Assembly (NCBI GenBank): GCA_905182995.1
Contig: CAJJDP010000127.1
Location: 183,095-247,094 of the forward strand
DNA length: 64,000 bases
From: Paramecium octaurelia
Lineage: Eukaryota > Ciliophora > Oligohymenophorea > Peniculida > Parameciidae
Reading direction: 5' to 3'
Each line of letters opens with the position of its first letter. Positions within the stretch are counted from its first letter, which is position 1. Made by a program: the position numbers and the translations under genes. Under the pieces are notes generated by a model. The model had not been told where the DNA came from. It saw only the letters and a list, made by a program, of their open reading frames with translations, and searched no databases. Below, in pieces: positions 12,082 through 26,120 of this stretch.

Positions 12082-12926
12082 TTTTTTTATAAAATTTTTA
12101 CAAGAATTACTTAATACTGATGTGCTTATATTGTATGATAATTTATAATGGATATTGAATTTAATTCTATATAAATTAAAAAAATAGAAGCCTATTCTAA
12201 TTATTTGTTGACCATTTTTATTTCTCTTTTTGTACTTTCAATATATTAATTCTGGCTATTCTTACAGGGCTCTTAGTAAGTCATCTACCCACAATATTCG
12301 AAATCAATTGCAAAATATGTAACACTAAAACAAAAACTCAAGATATGATCAACAGATTCTAATCTCTATAAAAGAAATAATTTATTTAAATCAATGGAAT
12401 TATTAAACTTACAATCATTAAAATATATTTAATTAATATTCCTACTAAAATAGATGATAATTCTCATTTCTATTTTACACAAATGATCTAGATAATCTCT
12501 TTACATTTCAATTAGCATTATTGTACTACAGCTTCAAGATTAACTCATAATTCATTTTGGTATGTAATATGTTACTGTAATACGTCATTGCTTAAAATGA
12601 AAAATATAATTTGGAAATAATCAATATTATTTATATCAATATAATATTATGATAGTGATTGCTAATATAAGGAAATGCATTGTTATTTCTGTGTATTTAA
12701 AAGTATTAAAAGAGGTATTGTCAAGTAGTTGAAATCGGCCATTTAATTTGAATATCCTATGTACTCACTTCTTTAAACTCTGTTTTCTTATATTAAACTA
12801 TTTACAACTACTAAACATAAAAAAGAACTAATTAGTCATTCTTGCCTTTAACCAATAATTGGTCTTAGAAATTTCATTTAAGAAAACCATGAGGAGAACC
12901 ACATTTAATTAATAAATTAATAATTC
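12082..12926. other. Intergenic region, no confident gene
   Basis: About 840 bp between the start of the beta-rich protein gene and the end of the large membrane-protein gene, so it must contain the promoter of the former. A minus-strand frame near 12720-12890 (start MVFLNEISKTN) stays open for a while, but its composition is no better than chance in AT-rich DNA with a single stop codon. Confidence 0.5.
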
Positions 12927-15900
12927 TCATTAATCAATATTTTTAAACATCATTTCAATTGAGTGCTATTATACATTTTTAACAAGTGAAATTTTCTTCC
13001 TTTGCTGCCACTTACCGAAGATTATTATTAAAATAACAATTATTATTATTATGAGCACAATAAGTGCAATTATAAAATAGTAACCCAAGCCTTGGTTGAT
13101 AATAACAAATTTCTGATTGTAAAAATAATCTATCTCAATTCTTTCTAAATTATACAGAGTAAGAGTAGCTAAGTTTAATAATTCTTTTACCTATTGCATG
13201 AATTGAATATGTAGTATTACTATAATCAATACCCTAACTCATTAAAGATACATTAGAATCAAGCTGTCTTTTCGATGATATTTGGGTTGTTCTTGTATCA
13301 ATTGGTTATTTTTGACTCCATTACAAGGCTTGATCGTTTATACCATAAGTATCTACGAAATAGACAGATTTATCTGAATTAGAGTCTACAAATAGAAGTT
13401 GATATTTAATTTATTCAACTTAATATGACGAATTCATTAGATCTATCTTAAGTGGATCAGCATGGATAATCGTTTCATCATCTACTGTAATTATTTCAGT
13501 GATTTGATTTTTTGTGAAATTTGAAAAATCTGGCAGAATTGAATCTTCACCAATCATTCCAGCTTTTATTTAGTATCTCACTATATCCATAGATGAATTT
13601 TCTATAAAGGTTTATATGGTGTAAACGCCTACTTATTGGATTGGAAAATAACCAATCAGTTATAAGTTATTCTGAAATATTATTACTAAAGGACTATGCA
13701 TTGAATTAATATGGTCTGGGCTATCGTAACCTCTTATAGTGACATTCTAAGAAAGGTATTACATTTAAATTAATAATCTTCCAACAGTTTTGCAACTGAA
13801 TGTCCAAATCATATGATTGTTTGAAGTAACTATTTATTTCTAGTTTTATTTCAAAACAAAAGGAACTAATTAATAAATGTCTTAGAAGTATTCCTATCGT
13901 TACTCAGAATCTCCCAAATAATAGGTAATGTAGTATTCGCATTCTGATTCCCCAAATACTCCGATATAATAAGTACCCTTCATGCTCTCATACATATTAT
14001 TATATTTTGAAATTGTAATATTCTTCTAATATAAATGACGGTAAACCCAGTCATACTTCTCTTCATTTGGGAATTCATCCTTTGATATTATTATCGTAGC
14101 ATCACAGAGGTTGTTTTCTTATAACAATATAATTAATTAAGCATCTTCATCTGCAATTTGTACTTGATAATAAGCAGTATATTCTTTCGATATTTTACCA
14201 GGGAGAAAACTCTTTAATGACAATTGTCTACTTCCCGAGGAGTATATTATAGAATATACGCTATTTGAATTAATTGTATAATTAAAGCAAGGAACTTGTC
14301 TAATAGTTACTGCTATCATGCATCTGTTTGAGCAGTTGAGTGATTTAGCTACTTCATCTTTATAGATTGAAACCTAACTAGTATGAAATCCATTGAAATT
14401 TTTTGAGACCTTAAATAGATTGGATTCGGTTTCAGCTTTTGGATAGGGGTACTCTTGATTTGCTTATGCTTAGAAAATAGTAACTAATATTTGTAGCTAA
14501 ACGTTTTGATTAAGATTCTTAACAATAATATTGAAATCCCTTCCATCAACTAAAGAATAATAATGATCACTCCCTTTGGGTAATTTATGGTAAATAACTT
14601 AATCCATATGCAGTGATATCTAATTATTTTCATGAGATATGATCAAAGTATAAAAGGTTGGATTTTTGGAAAATATTTGAATAAAAAAAAAACAATAATT
14701 TTATTCTAAATCTTCCTTTTTGCATCTTTCATCCTCTAACTTCTCCTTAGGAATTAATAATGTGGACTCATACGTTGCTAGAGTAATATTCTTCAAAATC
14801 ACTGAAACCCTTACACTATTCCCTTTATCTTCAGTGTTTTTTATTATTGAATAGTCTTGCATTTAATTGTATCTAAATAATAACAATTATCCAGCTTATT
14901 CAATATAGCCAAAATAATGTTCATTCTCAATTATCTCTTAAATATATTGTGAACTCTAAAACATCGAATGAATAGCTATCTTATAAGTTGAATAGTTATA
15001 ATGTTCTTGCAACTCTATTCTTAGAAATACAGCTTATTCACCATTCAATTATGACAAGTAAACTTAAATCTCTTTAGGGTCTGACCATAATGAACCATCC
15101 TTACTTGCTGAAGGACTTACAAATCCATGCATCATTATCCCACCCAGAGGTGATAGAACATGAATACTGATTAACTGCTTTTTCTTATTTAATGGATTTA
15201 ATTAATTTGATCTGATCTCCAATTACTGTGTGAGATCAATTTTGAATAGACCCACAGTTTAATTACTATCTGTATTCAGTACGTGAAATTAAGAATCCCC
15301 TTAGAATATTTAAGTATATTCCCAAGGATAGGCACCTAATTAATTCTGATCACTTGCAATCTTGATTATGACTGTAATTGTAAAAATACCTGCAGTCTAA
15401 CAATAAACTGAAATAAAGTAGACTTGAGGATTCTTTAAAGTTTCCTAAGGACGGTAAATTATCACATCATTATCTCCAATTTATTCATAGCTGGTTCTAT
15501 TAGGATAATCTTTGGTAGATGATAAAAGAACTTAAGAACCCTATATTGATACTATCATTATTTGCATTTCCTCAAAATTTTCAATGGGATTCAAAATATA
15601 TTAAAAATATGAGTAAGATTCTTTTGTAACAACACTTTTATACGGAGTATTATCTTTCAGTCGTTTAAATTGGAGTTCACTTCTCAAGATAAAAGAATAA
15701 GAACTAAAATTCCTTTTACTTTCATTCAAAAATATTCCAAGAGAGTAAAGCCCAATATGTACATTTAAAGCTTAAATGGAAAAATCAGGTTAGAAGGTGA
15801 GACTTTACTTATCTTTTTTAGTGAAAATGAATAAATTTGAAGGATTCTCAGATTCAAGTTGATCCATATTTTTAATATCGTCTTTTGGTATTATTTCGTT

Positions 15901-17254
15901 TATAATTTAGGTTTTTTTGATGATGATTACAACATCATTGTTTTCAGATTCCATTTATAAGTTAAATTTACCGCTCGTTGTGTTAGATATCAGATCGAAA
16001 GACACTTAAAGAAATTAATCTTTATAGACTCTCCCTTAATAATACATATTTTAATTGATGTACTCAAAATTGCTCTATGGAATAACCATAAATTAATAAC
16101 TTGATATTTCGTTACCAAAAATGATGATATCTAGAGATTTAATCTTTATATAATTTTTTAAATCCAAATCTGAAAATGAAATAATGGAAGTTTAGTTTAT
16201 TTTATATTTGTATTCATAATCTTCTAAATTTTATGGCAATTCTTCTTTAAAGTTAAAATACACAGTAATTAAACCTGAATAGGGTTTCATTTATATCGAC
16301 TAATGGTTTCATTAAATTAAAATATACCAATTAATTATAAGTATGTTATTATCCATTTTATTTCTTATCAATTTAATAATGATGAAGTTAATTTAACAAC
16401 ACTTCCCCTGAGATCAGAGTATGGTACGAGCTTTTTCTTATTTTCTCATTAGTTTTGGTTTTTAATTCAATTAATGATCCTATCTGTGATTCCACTATAA
16501 TTGTTAAAATGGAGGAATTGTTGATTTCAACCCATGGTAAAATAAGATATTTGAGACCATTCAAGAAATCTTTACCCTCGTAATCTGACTGTTATGAACT
16601 TGGTAGGGTGTCACCCAAATTTAAATACATATGAAAAGGATTTTCTATCTCAAAGTAATTAATAATCGCGCCAGTTATTTCCAATTCTTCAATATGGAGG
16701 GTGTGATCAATTTGAATTTTCACAATCTAACTTGAAGATCCTTCATTCATCTTAAATCTTAAAAGATCATCTAAATAGTTTGAAAATCGAATTACTCATT
16801 AACATTTTTTATTCTAAATCATAATTCACCTTTAAGGTATATTTACAATCTTCAAAACAGGTAATACCAATATAATAGCGCGTATCAATTTAAATGTACT
16901 TTTTGTCGATAACACACAAGTCTTCAAAATTCAATCTAAATTTATACCACTTCCTTGTGATTAACAATATCCTAATTCACTTTATTCGATTGTGTATGGT
17001 TCTGGATTCACGAGAGACAAAAAGATATTGGGATCACCTTAAGGAGTCTATTGACTAACAATTATGATGATATCTGCGTTATCCAAGAGCTCAGAAATTT
17101 CAAAGTAATAACTGTGACCAAGTGTGTTGTCAGTCTTGAAATTGAATTATCTAGGATTTCAAATAGATTCTTACCCTTCGTAAGTTTTTCCAATGTTTAT
17201 AAAATTAGAATTAGCATTAATGACATATGGAATCAGCAAAAGGATAAACATCAT
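12927..17254 (-). CDS. Large type I membrane protein of unknown function
   Basis: Roughly 1400 residues. It starts with a signal peptide (MMFILLLIPYVINA) and ends with a single membrane helix (about 13020-13100, YYFIIALIVLIIIIIVILII) plus a short tail KWQQRKKISLVKNVQ. The long extracellular part is made of repeated-looking beta-rich segments with scattered Tyr, Asn and Asp but few cysteines. At least three introns near the 5' end are needed (24, 26 with AAG acceptor, 25 nt); others may exist. No named domain was recognised; filamin- or bacterial Ig-like repeats are possible. It is probably a surface or vacuolar protein. I did not verify every splice in the middle, so the frame is approximate there. 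Confidence 0.65.
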
Positions 17255-17448
17255 ATTTATTAATTAAAAATCACTCTGTCATTGGAGAAAAAAGAAATTA
17301 TTAATTTTTTAATCCTTAGATTACCACCATAAATTGATAATAAAAAGAATTAATTTATATTATTAATTTAAATTAGTTTGTTTAATAGAGAAATTGAAAT
17401 AAGTAAATCAATCAAATGATAAATGACTAGAATTAGTTAAATGATTAT

Positions 17449-18768
17449 TCATGATTTCTCAAATTTAGTAGTCTCTTTAATTTAACCTGCAATCTCAATT
17501 AATTACTTCCTAATTACAGCTTTAGAATTCAAATCATTTTCTTTTTAGGCTTGACTCATTAGATTCTCATACTTTTCATTAAGTTCTTTGAGTTGTGATT
17601 CGATTTCTTATTGCCTGGAAGTTGACATAGGGGATAAAATCTGTTATTGTTTTCTATTGTCAGATCTTCTGTCCGGACTACATTAATTATAATTTTGAGT
17701 GTTCATCATATCCTCTAAACATTCCCTTATTGCCTATTTCAATTAGCTTTATTCAAGTCTTGAACTACTCAATGGAGGAGACATGTCCATTTTGGTAATA
17801 TTTTTTTATTCCTTATAACTTTATTTAAGTTCCCCTTAACTGTACTTTCTGTTGATGTATCTATGTTATCTTTCTTAATAATCTAATTTGATTCTGACTT
17901 GTTGATATTTGAGACTCAAATCTTTGTAATCCTACGTTAATTGTTCAATAATTTATTAGTATTCATTGCATTTCCCAATCAAATCCTGGATCCTTCGACT
18001 CATTTGTTCCTCTCTTGCACTCTTATTTCTTTCTATCTCATCTATATTTTTAGTATATTGTTTATCCTTTTCTTCCAGTAACAATTTAAGTGAATGGATT
18101 TATTTTTCAAAGTCTTGTAACTTCATCGGAGGATACTTTGATTTATAATTAGTATATTCTTGAAGAACCTACTCTTTTTCTATTTCTAAGTATTCTATCT
18201 TCTTTTCTGATATTTTTAGTTGTTAATCTTTGATATCTAGTTTAGTTTTAAGATCTTAAACAGTTTATTTAATATTATCATCCATTTTTTTGTGTTTAGT
18301 TTTTTGTATGACCCCTTTATCATTTTATTTATAAACTGATAATTATCTTAATAAATTTTCATTGGCCATTTGAATTTCTTGTTTTTCATGTTTCAATTCC
18401 TCATATTTAATTATCATATCACTGAGTCGATCTTAATAGTCTTTGATATGTTGCAACCTTTCAGTTTATGGAAATTCATTTAATTGTGATGGGATATGAT
18501 TCCTCTAACTTTCTTGATTTGTTTTTGCTAATAAGTATTACAATCTTTCGTTTTCATTCTAAAGATCATATATTTGCTTCTTCAGTTAGTCTGTGAAAAA
18601 ATCTGAGGGATTTTCGATAGATTTCTTTAATCCCTCATTCTTTAATCCTTCGACTCCCTTTAATTTATCCTACAACGCCTTGAGGGCTTAAGCATAGGCG
18701 TTCTATGATGCAGAAGTAGAATTAGAAGCGAATGCCCCTAGAGACATACGAGATTCTCTTTCATTCAT
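17449..18768 (-). CDS. Coiled-coil protein
   Basis: A continuous intron-free frame of 439 residues, starting MNERESRMSLGAFASN and ending IKETTKFEKS. After a Ser/Ala-rich N-terminus it is nearly all heptad-type helix (for example YDLQNENERLQYLLAKTNQE), with a short disordered Ser-rich stretch (MSPPLSSSRLEQSQ) two thirds along and a last short coil. Abundant TAA/TAG codons encode Gln. It lies downstream of the 18820-19588 gene on the same strand with a 51-bp gap. Structural role likely, location unknown. Confidence 0.75.
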
Positions 18769-18819
18769 TGTTATTTATTTGATTATGATATGAATAAAAT
18801 TATTTATTATGAACAGTTT

Positions 18820-19588
18820 TCATAATAGTTCAATTTATTCTTTGACTTATTTTTTTCTTGCTTCTACTTCCTCTTCCTTTTGATGTTTATATTGATTTGC
18901 AATGCTGGAAACTGCTATTTTTCTATTCTTATATAGATTGAATTGTTTCTGAGATAGTCTTCGTTTGACTGATGAATCTCTGACTTTGAAATCGAAGTCA
19001 ATTTCAAATTTGGTTTAAGTTTGAGATGCTTAAACAGTGGATCCAAAGTAGATTTTGCTTTTCTTTCGTTCTGAGATTTTCATGTCCTTTGAGGAGGAAT
19101 TGTTTTTGAGAAAAGACAATTATTTGGTTTCATCCAGCAACGGTTGACTGGAGTTCCTTTTGAGAGAAGGCTTATTGAAACGATTGGTTTTGGATCCAAT
19201 GTGAGATTCTTCTATGGAAGAATTGATTTATTGTAGACTTTAATTGGGTTGGATTACAGATAATTAGGATGGATCTAACATTAATCATTAGATTACTCGG
19301 TTAATGCTGTCTTCTCATGGGCAAGAGAGGATTTCTTGGCAAGACCTGTTTCAATATCTTGTGACCGACATCGTCATCAAGTTCGAATTTGTACTTAACA
19401 TTTCTGATCTGTTGTTTTTTGGGTTTGAGTTCAGGGATGTCTGGGATTTTGTAGTATCGAGAGGAAGTAGAGGCCAAGAAGTTCTTTGCTTTCCATTAAC
19501 TCAAGGTGATCATCTCACTATTGGTTCTTTGCTGTATGCATGGAGGGTGATGCACAGAATTGATTTGATCAATAATATTTTAATTCAT
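18820..19588 (-). CDS. Basic protein of unknown function
   Basis: 248 residues with one 22-nt GTA..TAG intron. The start MNQNIIDQINSVHH is only 16 bp from the start of the divergent VWA-like gene. The middle is rich in Ser, Lys and Asn (NSSQPLLDETKQLSFLKNNS); one conserved-looking stretch is SSRYYKIPDIPELKPKKQQ followed by KFELDDDVGHKILKQVLP. It ends in a charged helix (HQKEEEVEARKKQVKEQIEL). No membrane segment or known domain. An internal ATG (MITLSQWK, about 19510) could serve as start and would widen the promoter gap. Confidence 0.65.
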
Positions 19589-19604
19589 GATACTCAAAAT
19601 CATA

Positions 19605-22600
19605 ATGGCAATAGTTGTGCCCATTTCAATCATCTTGCTTTTGAGTCTAATCATGAACAGTGTGTTTATACTAATTCAATTACCCAACTCACTTGATTAG
19701 GGGCAATCTTTAACCAGATCGATATTCAATGAGACTGTCTCCATTGAATACAGCTACAATAAAATAATGTCCAAATTAATGATCCCAGCCATCAAGGATC
19801 TCTTTGTTGCATAAGAATTGCTAGCATAAAACTTTCACATTATAGTAAATGAACCCTTCCAATTCTATCAAATCAATTCCACTCTCAATGATCCTGAAAT
19901 AGAAGAGCTCATCAATCACTTAAAGTAATTCAACTCCTTAATTAAAAACAACATCACCGTTCTTTGTGAAAATGGGCTTTTTGCTGTCTATGGAAATTAA
20001 AATATTTCAGACTATTATACACTTTGGTAACATTAAGTGAGAAATTGTGTTTCTAAACGTAATTGCATAGTATTCGATGCATATTCACAAAAATGGATTA
20101 AGCCTGAAGTTTTGCCAAATGGAATGAAATTTACATTGCTTGTAGCAATAATGGGAAAATATAAATGTAGTATAAGTGAGATTCAAAGTTTAGAGATGTT
20201 TGTCTCTTTGACGAAATCATGGGATCCCTAAAACATTTATAGAGGATTACTCCTCGATTCAGTAATTAAATAATATTATATCTAATTTTAGTATCTTTAT
20301 TAAGTCAATTCTGAAGACGCCCTTGAAATTGGTAACCTATCTGTTTTAAGTAGAACGTATGTTAATCAAACAGAGAATTGGATAGAGAGTTTATATGAAT
20401 CTTTGAATGATTGTGGGTTTCAATTTAAAACATTTGAGTATGTTGGAATAGACCAGATAAAATACATTTGCAGAAGCACTCTATTTTTTGTTTCTAATCC
20501 TATAGCACATCACTGTTAAATAGTGGACATCAATGAAAAGAAGGACTTCTCTATTTTGTTTTTAGAAACCTTCACATTGCAGTTCAGAAACGAGGCTGCT
20601 GGGTCACTGGAAGAATCGAATAAAATAAACCAGTATGTAACCATTCTATTCATCTCCTCCCTAATAATATTTCTATATACATGGAGACAGGGTGTCAAGG
20701 CCGGTCTCTCTTTCGTTGTTCCCTTGCGCTTAATGGGTAATAAGATATTAGAATAGTCTGTTATTGATTTGAGTAAATAAAACTTTATTGTAAATAATTA
20801 TGATGAATATCGTAATTCAACTGAAATTCGATAATTTATCGATGTTGTTATTGATTACGCCAATAGTGTGAAATATTAAAGCAATCAATTTGAATTAAAT
20901 GCAGAGGGATTAATGTTGATGAGTAATTCCAAAAAATTCTTCAAAAAGTAAAACAATCTCTCAGCAGTAGGATTATGCTCTAATAACATAGCCAGAATAC
21001 ACGCAATCAACAAACGATTCCTTGAAGCCCTCAATGAATAAGAGGAATCTATTCAAATAGCAGAACAAGAATTACAAAGTCTCCTGCAATTAAATGAACT
21101 GCATCAAAAGATGAGTACAAGTAGAAACTGGTTCAAAGTCTATGAGTCATTCAAAAGTCGTCTATTGTCTAAATTCGTTGGAGATGACAGAATCTTTGAA
21201 AGACTCCAATCCTAAAATTATTAACCACAACTCTCAAAGATGATATCCATGGAATTCAAACAACGAAGTAATACAATGTAGTAAAATGTCAAAAGAAATT
21301 CATATGCAAGTTCAAATACTGAAAGAAATAGAATAAATAACCAATTATAAAATTTGAACATCACTTCTATAGCTTTATTGTAGTAAATTGAAAAATCCAA
21401 CCAATCAGTAATCAAAGAAGATAGTGTAATTGAAGAAGATTGTAAAAATATGGTTAAACTCAAATTATTAAATAGACAATACCAACTACTAAGAATATTG
21501 AGTCAGTTTAGTAATGAACATGATCAATTATTCTTAAATGAAATTCTTCAATTGCTCCTACAAATGAAGTCTGAAGCCGAACAATAAAAGCCTACTTCTG
21601 CCTTCCTAAACAATTTATAATTCAATCTATCCTGTCAATTAGTTTACTTCTATACAAAATCCAATTAGATTTCAAAAGCCAAAAGCTTGCTTAAAAATAT
21701 TCCAAATCTTCATACTCAATAAATTAATCAAATGACTAACAGCATTAATATATTTACTGAGGTACCAATTATCTTAGTCTAATCAAAAATTACACTACTA
21801 AAAGCTATCATCGATATCAAAATTAATAAGATTGTCTAAAGTTGCACAAAATTATTATCAATTTTGTCAATGTCCATGTATGACCCTTATCAATACAATT
21901 ATGCATTTAAATTGCTTCAATAAATATTCTACTCTTATCGATTAAACACTTCCTTATTAGAGCAGTTTCACATAACCAATTAACACATCCAAGCCATTAT
22001 TTTAATTGATTACACAAATTAAATGACAGTAGAATAGATTAAATTGTCACATTCAATCACGAAATACATTCTGTCTCTATTTACATCTTCAGATTAAGTA
22101 GGACTTTATGCTATAAATTCAACTTTTCATTAAATCTTCCCTTTATAACAATATTAATCCTATTTGTAAAATAGTTGTAATCGATTGTTACTACCCCCTG
22201 GAGGAGAATCTAATCTATTGTAATTATTATAATTGGCAGCAGGTTCATTCTTCCTAAAGAATAAATCAAAAATAAAGGAGGAATATACTTAATTGAATAA
22301 TTCAAATTAATCAATTCAAAATAATGAAAGATCAATTTAACATAGTTTAAGTAATGCTGGAGATGTGCTTGATAAATATTTATAGACAGACTATCATGAC
22401 AAGATTGAAGATGAGGAGGAAGTTAAGTCCCAATTAAGGATCATCATTCTATTTGCTGAAATGGTTAAAGATTATACATAATAAAACATAGAAATACTAA
22501 AGTAAATTATGAACAAAAGGAAAATCCACATCATAGTTGTTCAAATTGCTAATTAGAATTTAAATAAAATATATCTAGAAGCTCTGGGTGACTTGACTCC

Positions 22601-22697
22601 TTAATCTTGTGTTCTCAAATAAAATCAGATTATCAAATACTTTAAATAAATCAGGCCATCTCCATATATTAAGAGAGAATACATAGAATTCTTTTGA
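19605..22697 (+). CDS. Membrane protein with C-terminal VWA-like domain
   Basis: Single open frame of 1030 residues without introns. An N-terminal hydrophobic anchor (MAIVVPISIILLLSLIMNSV) is followed by about 330 residues of probable extracellular or lumenal sequence with several cysteines. Then comes a second helix (YVTILFISSLIIFLYTWR, about residue 350) and a long cytoplasmic part. The C-terminal 200 residues look like a von Willebrand factor A fold: strand AIILIDYTNQM in the place of the DxSxS metal site (here DYTNQ, degenerate), then SSDQVGLYAIN, and LRIIILFAEM and IHIIVVQIA as later strands. The topology resembles a two-pass receptor, but no ligand-binding or enzymatic domain was recognised. 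It converges on the next gene with a 173-bp gap. Confidence 0.7.
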
Positions 22698-22870
22698 ATA
22701 AAATCTAAATGATTTTTTTGTAATTAATATACTTTATTTATTGATTATTTATTATTTCTATTTATGCTTAAAGGGATTTTGAGTAAATATGATTCTTTTT
22801 GTAAGAGATATACCCATGAAGAAATATATTTTTTATTAAGATATATAATTAATTTAATATTATAAATAAA

Positions 22871-25778
22871 TCAAGAAGCTGTAGATTTTTTAAACTAGCT
22901 AGGATTTATGGTAGTTTTATTGTTTACGTTCGAGGCGGTTATCCTGGAATCCTCAATCATAGAAGATCTTGCTTCACTTGCCATTGATTTTCTATCCTAA
23001 ACATTAGAGTCTTATAACTAATCCATCATTTATTCTGCAATGACACTGGCTGTAGGAGCAAGCTTGGATCGTTTCATTTCTTCATTCTTAACTTTCTTTG
23101 CCTCATCATCTATAAATTTGATTTAGGATAACAAATAATTTGATGATTGAATATCGTTATTATGATAAGTAGTTAATATATCTTATAACTTGATTTGCAT
23201 TTATAACCACTCTAAAGCCCACTCTTTATTTTCTTTAATGAGAATACATAGTAACATAATGATTTTCTCTTGCACTTAATGATATGTTAGTTTTTCCATT
23301 AATTTCAACAAATAAGGTACACATTCCTAATTGATCTTTTTCTTGACTTCAGCACTTTTGTGACACATCTTACTCATAACATAAAGCGCCTCACTTTTTA
23401 AATTAACAGACTCTTCTTAATCCAAAAAATATTAATCAGCTTAAGTAGTGACCATATTATACAATAAAATTAATAAATGATCTATATTTCTTAATTCTAC
23501 TTCACTCACTAAACAAACACTTAAGATTTAACAAGTTGTTATGAGACATCTAGCATCATATTGACACCCTTTAATTTATGGTCCTTCTAATATTTTATAT
23601 AAGTAATCTGTTAAATTTGCTGCCAATAATTTTTCAATATTTTAGGTAATACTCATTACACAGTATATTAATCTAAATTACTAAATTTATTTACTTCAAA
23701 GCAAAATGTAATAAAAAATTATCCTTTGTCATTAACTTACTCACAAGTAATCCAGCCCCATCATCATTTAATATTATATACTTAAATTCTCTTGAGTTTG
23801 TACATAAATTGAACAATGACGCACATGCTAAAGTGGCTATGGTTCTATTATGACTTCTATATAATGTGATCAATTCAACAGAAATTGGCTTAAAGGCTGT
23901 TATCATAGCTTCTGTCAATCCGGTTGTATGTTTGATTTCAGCTTGAAAATTGATAATATGACGGCAAATTGCAACTATCAAATCCACATTGTCAGATTGT
24001 AGAAAATAACATATTAAACTACTGTATAATCCCGACCTTTCTTAGAGAAGCACTTCCTAAGAAAAGAAGTTCGCTTCAATCAAAGATTTGGCAATATTCA
24101 CATTGTATTAATATTTATTTGATGCTAATTCTTCCAATTTCTTAATGAAATTGCCCTTCTTAATGGGTCTGCATTCCTTTTTTGGTACAGCGTATAAACA
24201 ATAGTCAAACAGTTCCAAGATAATAGTTTTCAATTCCATACTCACTTTAGCCTATAAAACAGGAACCAAATCTTTAAAACTAAAAGCTGACCCCATCAAA
24301 AACCCATCAAAACAGATACCCAAATAATTAGATAACTTCTGTTACCAAACAAACTTCCTCTCCTCTTCATTCCCTGATTTATCTCTTACAAATGAAGCCT
24401 ACTCGAATGCATCAAACAAAGCTTAGAGGTTCTCTTCAATTTAAATACCATCTGTCATATAATCTTTGAGATTGTTTAAAATAAAGCCATACTTCTAACT
24501 TAATTCCTTATCCAAAATAAGAAACCTTTCTTTATCGTATAAAACTAAACGTTAGAATAACAATTTAAGATATTTTAAGGCATAACTCATGAACTATGGG
24601 AATATCTTGAATTTATTATAAATGAAGTTCAACGTTTATCTGTTATATAGCAATCTGTCAGCAGACAGCTATATAAACACCTGGTATTGCTTCTCAAATA
24701 TGAACATTTTGCATTACAGAGAATCTATTGCATTTCTAAGAACATTTTTAAAGGCGTGTTCTTCCAAATCTTATTCTAAGGTCAATTTTAGAAGGTCTCT
24801 ATCATTAACCAAAACCTACTCCTTGGCATTTTGTTCTTGCCCATATAAGACAAATAAGATCTCCTGATATGTTTCAAAAAGTGGAGGAATATGTATTCTT
24901 CTCAAGATGATGATAAAAATATCTTAAATCTAAGTTCTTGCATGCAATTCCCATCCAAACCATTCAGAAACATCATTCATTAAATTAGATCTTTTTTTGT
25001 AATTATGTGAAGAGATGATCCAATAATCAAGAGACTCCTCTTTTTTATTGGTCTATTCATCTTCCTCTTACTTTTTGCCTTCCTCATCACTGTCCTAATT
25101 TTTTTGATCAGTTCCTTATTTTGCGCTTTCATCCTTTGAATTGATTCCTTTCAAAACTATTTCTAAGAACATTTCAGAATAATATTGGAGATTAGCCTTT
25201 TCCCCAATTTAACTCAACAACTAAGTTGGCAAAGGATCTGTTATTTAAACTACAATTTTGCATTGTTGACTTTCCTTATGTACATAGACACCATCTTGAT
25301 ATGTTGCTTCATATTCATCCGGTAAGCTAAATGTGTAATTTTTATTTCTAAACATTTATTTACCCTGCTTAGTAAATATCAGATTGGGAAGGATGGCTTG
25401 TTTTTCTTAGATATTGGATTTGATGTCATCCTTATACATAGGTAATTGTTTAAATTGAAAATTTTTATGCATGAAATCTGTCATCCATGAATATCTTAAT
25501 GCTTATATTAGTTGTTTTCTTTCAAGTGCATATACATCAATAATTATATCTGTATGAATTTAGAACATTGTTGGAACTCTGGTTGATATAACAATTCCCT
25601 TTATTTTGCCATACTCTAAAGACATTTCCACCTTCTCTAATTTGCTTGTTATAAACAATAACCTATCACTAGCAACAACAGCAAAATATTTCTTTTCACT
25701 GGATAATTGAGCTGTACAAAGAAAATCTACCTTGCAATTCAATAATTCACCAATTGCTTGAATTATATTTCCAATCAT
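22871..25778 (-). CDS. Large helical-repeat (ARM-like) protein, unknown function
   Basis: 961 residues with one 22-nt intron (after HFALK), which restores an exact frame. It starts MIGNIIQAIGELLNCKVDFL; the first 130 residues look like a beta-rich PH-like module. An acidic low-complexity stretch (QDSDEEGKKQEEDEQ) follows, then mainly helical sequence. The C-terminal 300 residues have armadillo/HEAT-like helix pairs (NRTIATLACASLFNLCTNSR; LKSEALYVMSKMCHKSAEVK). The tail is Ser-rich and basic. The domain reading is by eye only. A large scaffold is likely, perhaps ciliary or cytoskeletal, but no homologue is named. Confidence 0.65.
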
Positions 25779-26120
25779 TTATTTCAATATATTTTTATTA
25801 TAAAATTGATGATTGGAAGGTTATATTTAATTTCTTTTGGTTGATAAATGAAATAAAGGAATGTTTTCATCTTAAGCATCCTCATAGGTATATCTAGTAG
25901 AAGCTTTATTAAAAAGTTTCGAATAGAATAAATTCTATCATTATTATAAAGGATTCTCAAAAATTTATATAAAACAATCAGGTCAATCTCTCTGCATTCA
26001 TAGATTCATATACATGTGAATTAATCATTTCACATATATCATTTAAATAAGCACATAGAATAATTTATTTTCTTGTCGATTATTTTAGAATTAACTAAAA
26101 GAATATTAATTATTAAAGTA
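25779..26120. other. Divergent promoter region between the ARM-like and kinesin genes
   Basis: 342 bp, AT-rich, no gene seen. It separates two divergently transcribed starts and must contain both promoters. The kinesin frame extends in phase upstream to an ATG at 26073, so the last 48 bp might be coding. Confidence 0.5.

Noticed and set aside
12710-12900. Minus-strand gene in the 12-13 kb gap
   Set aside because: The frame is open but of hydrophobic, AT-driven composition. With one stop codon, such runs are expected by chance.
19304-19696. Plus-strand 130-codon frame over 19304-19696
   Set aside because: It is the shadow of the minus-strand basic-protein gene, whose frame has better composition and a clean intron.
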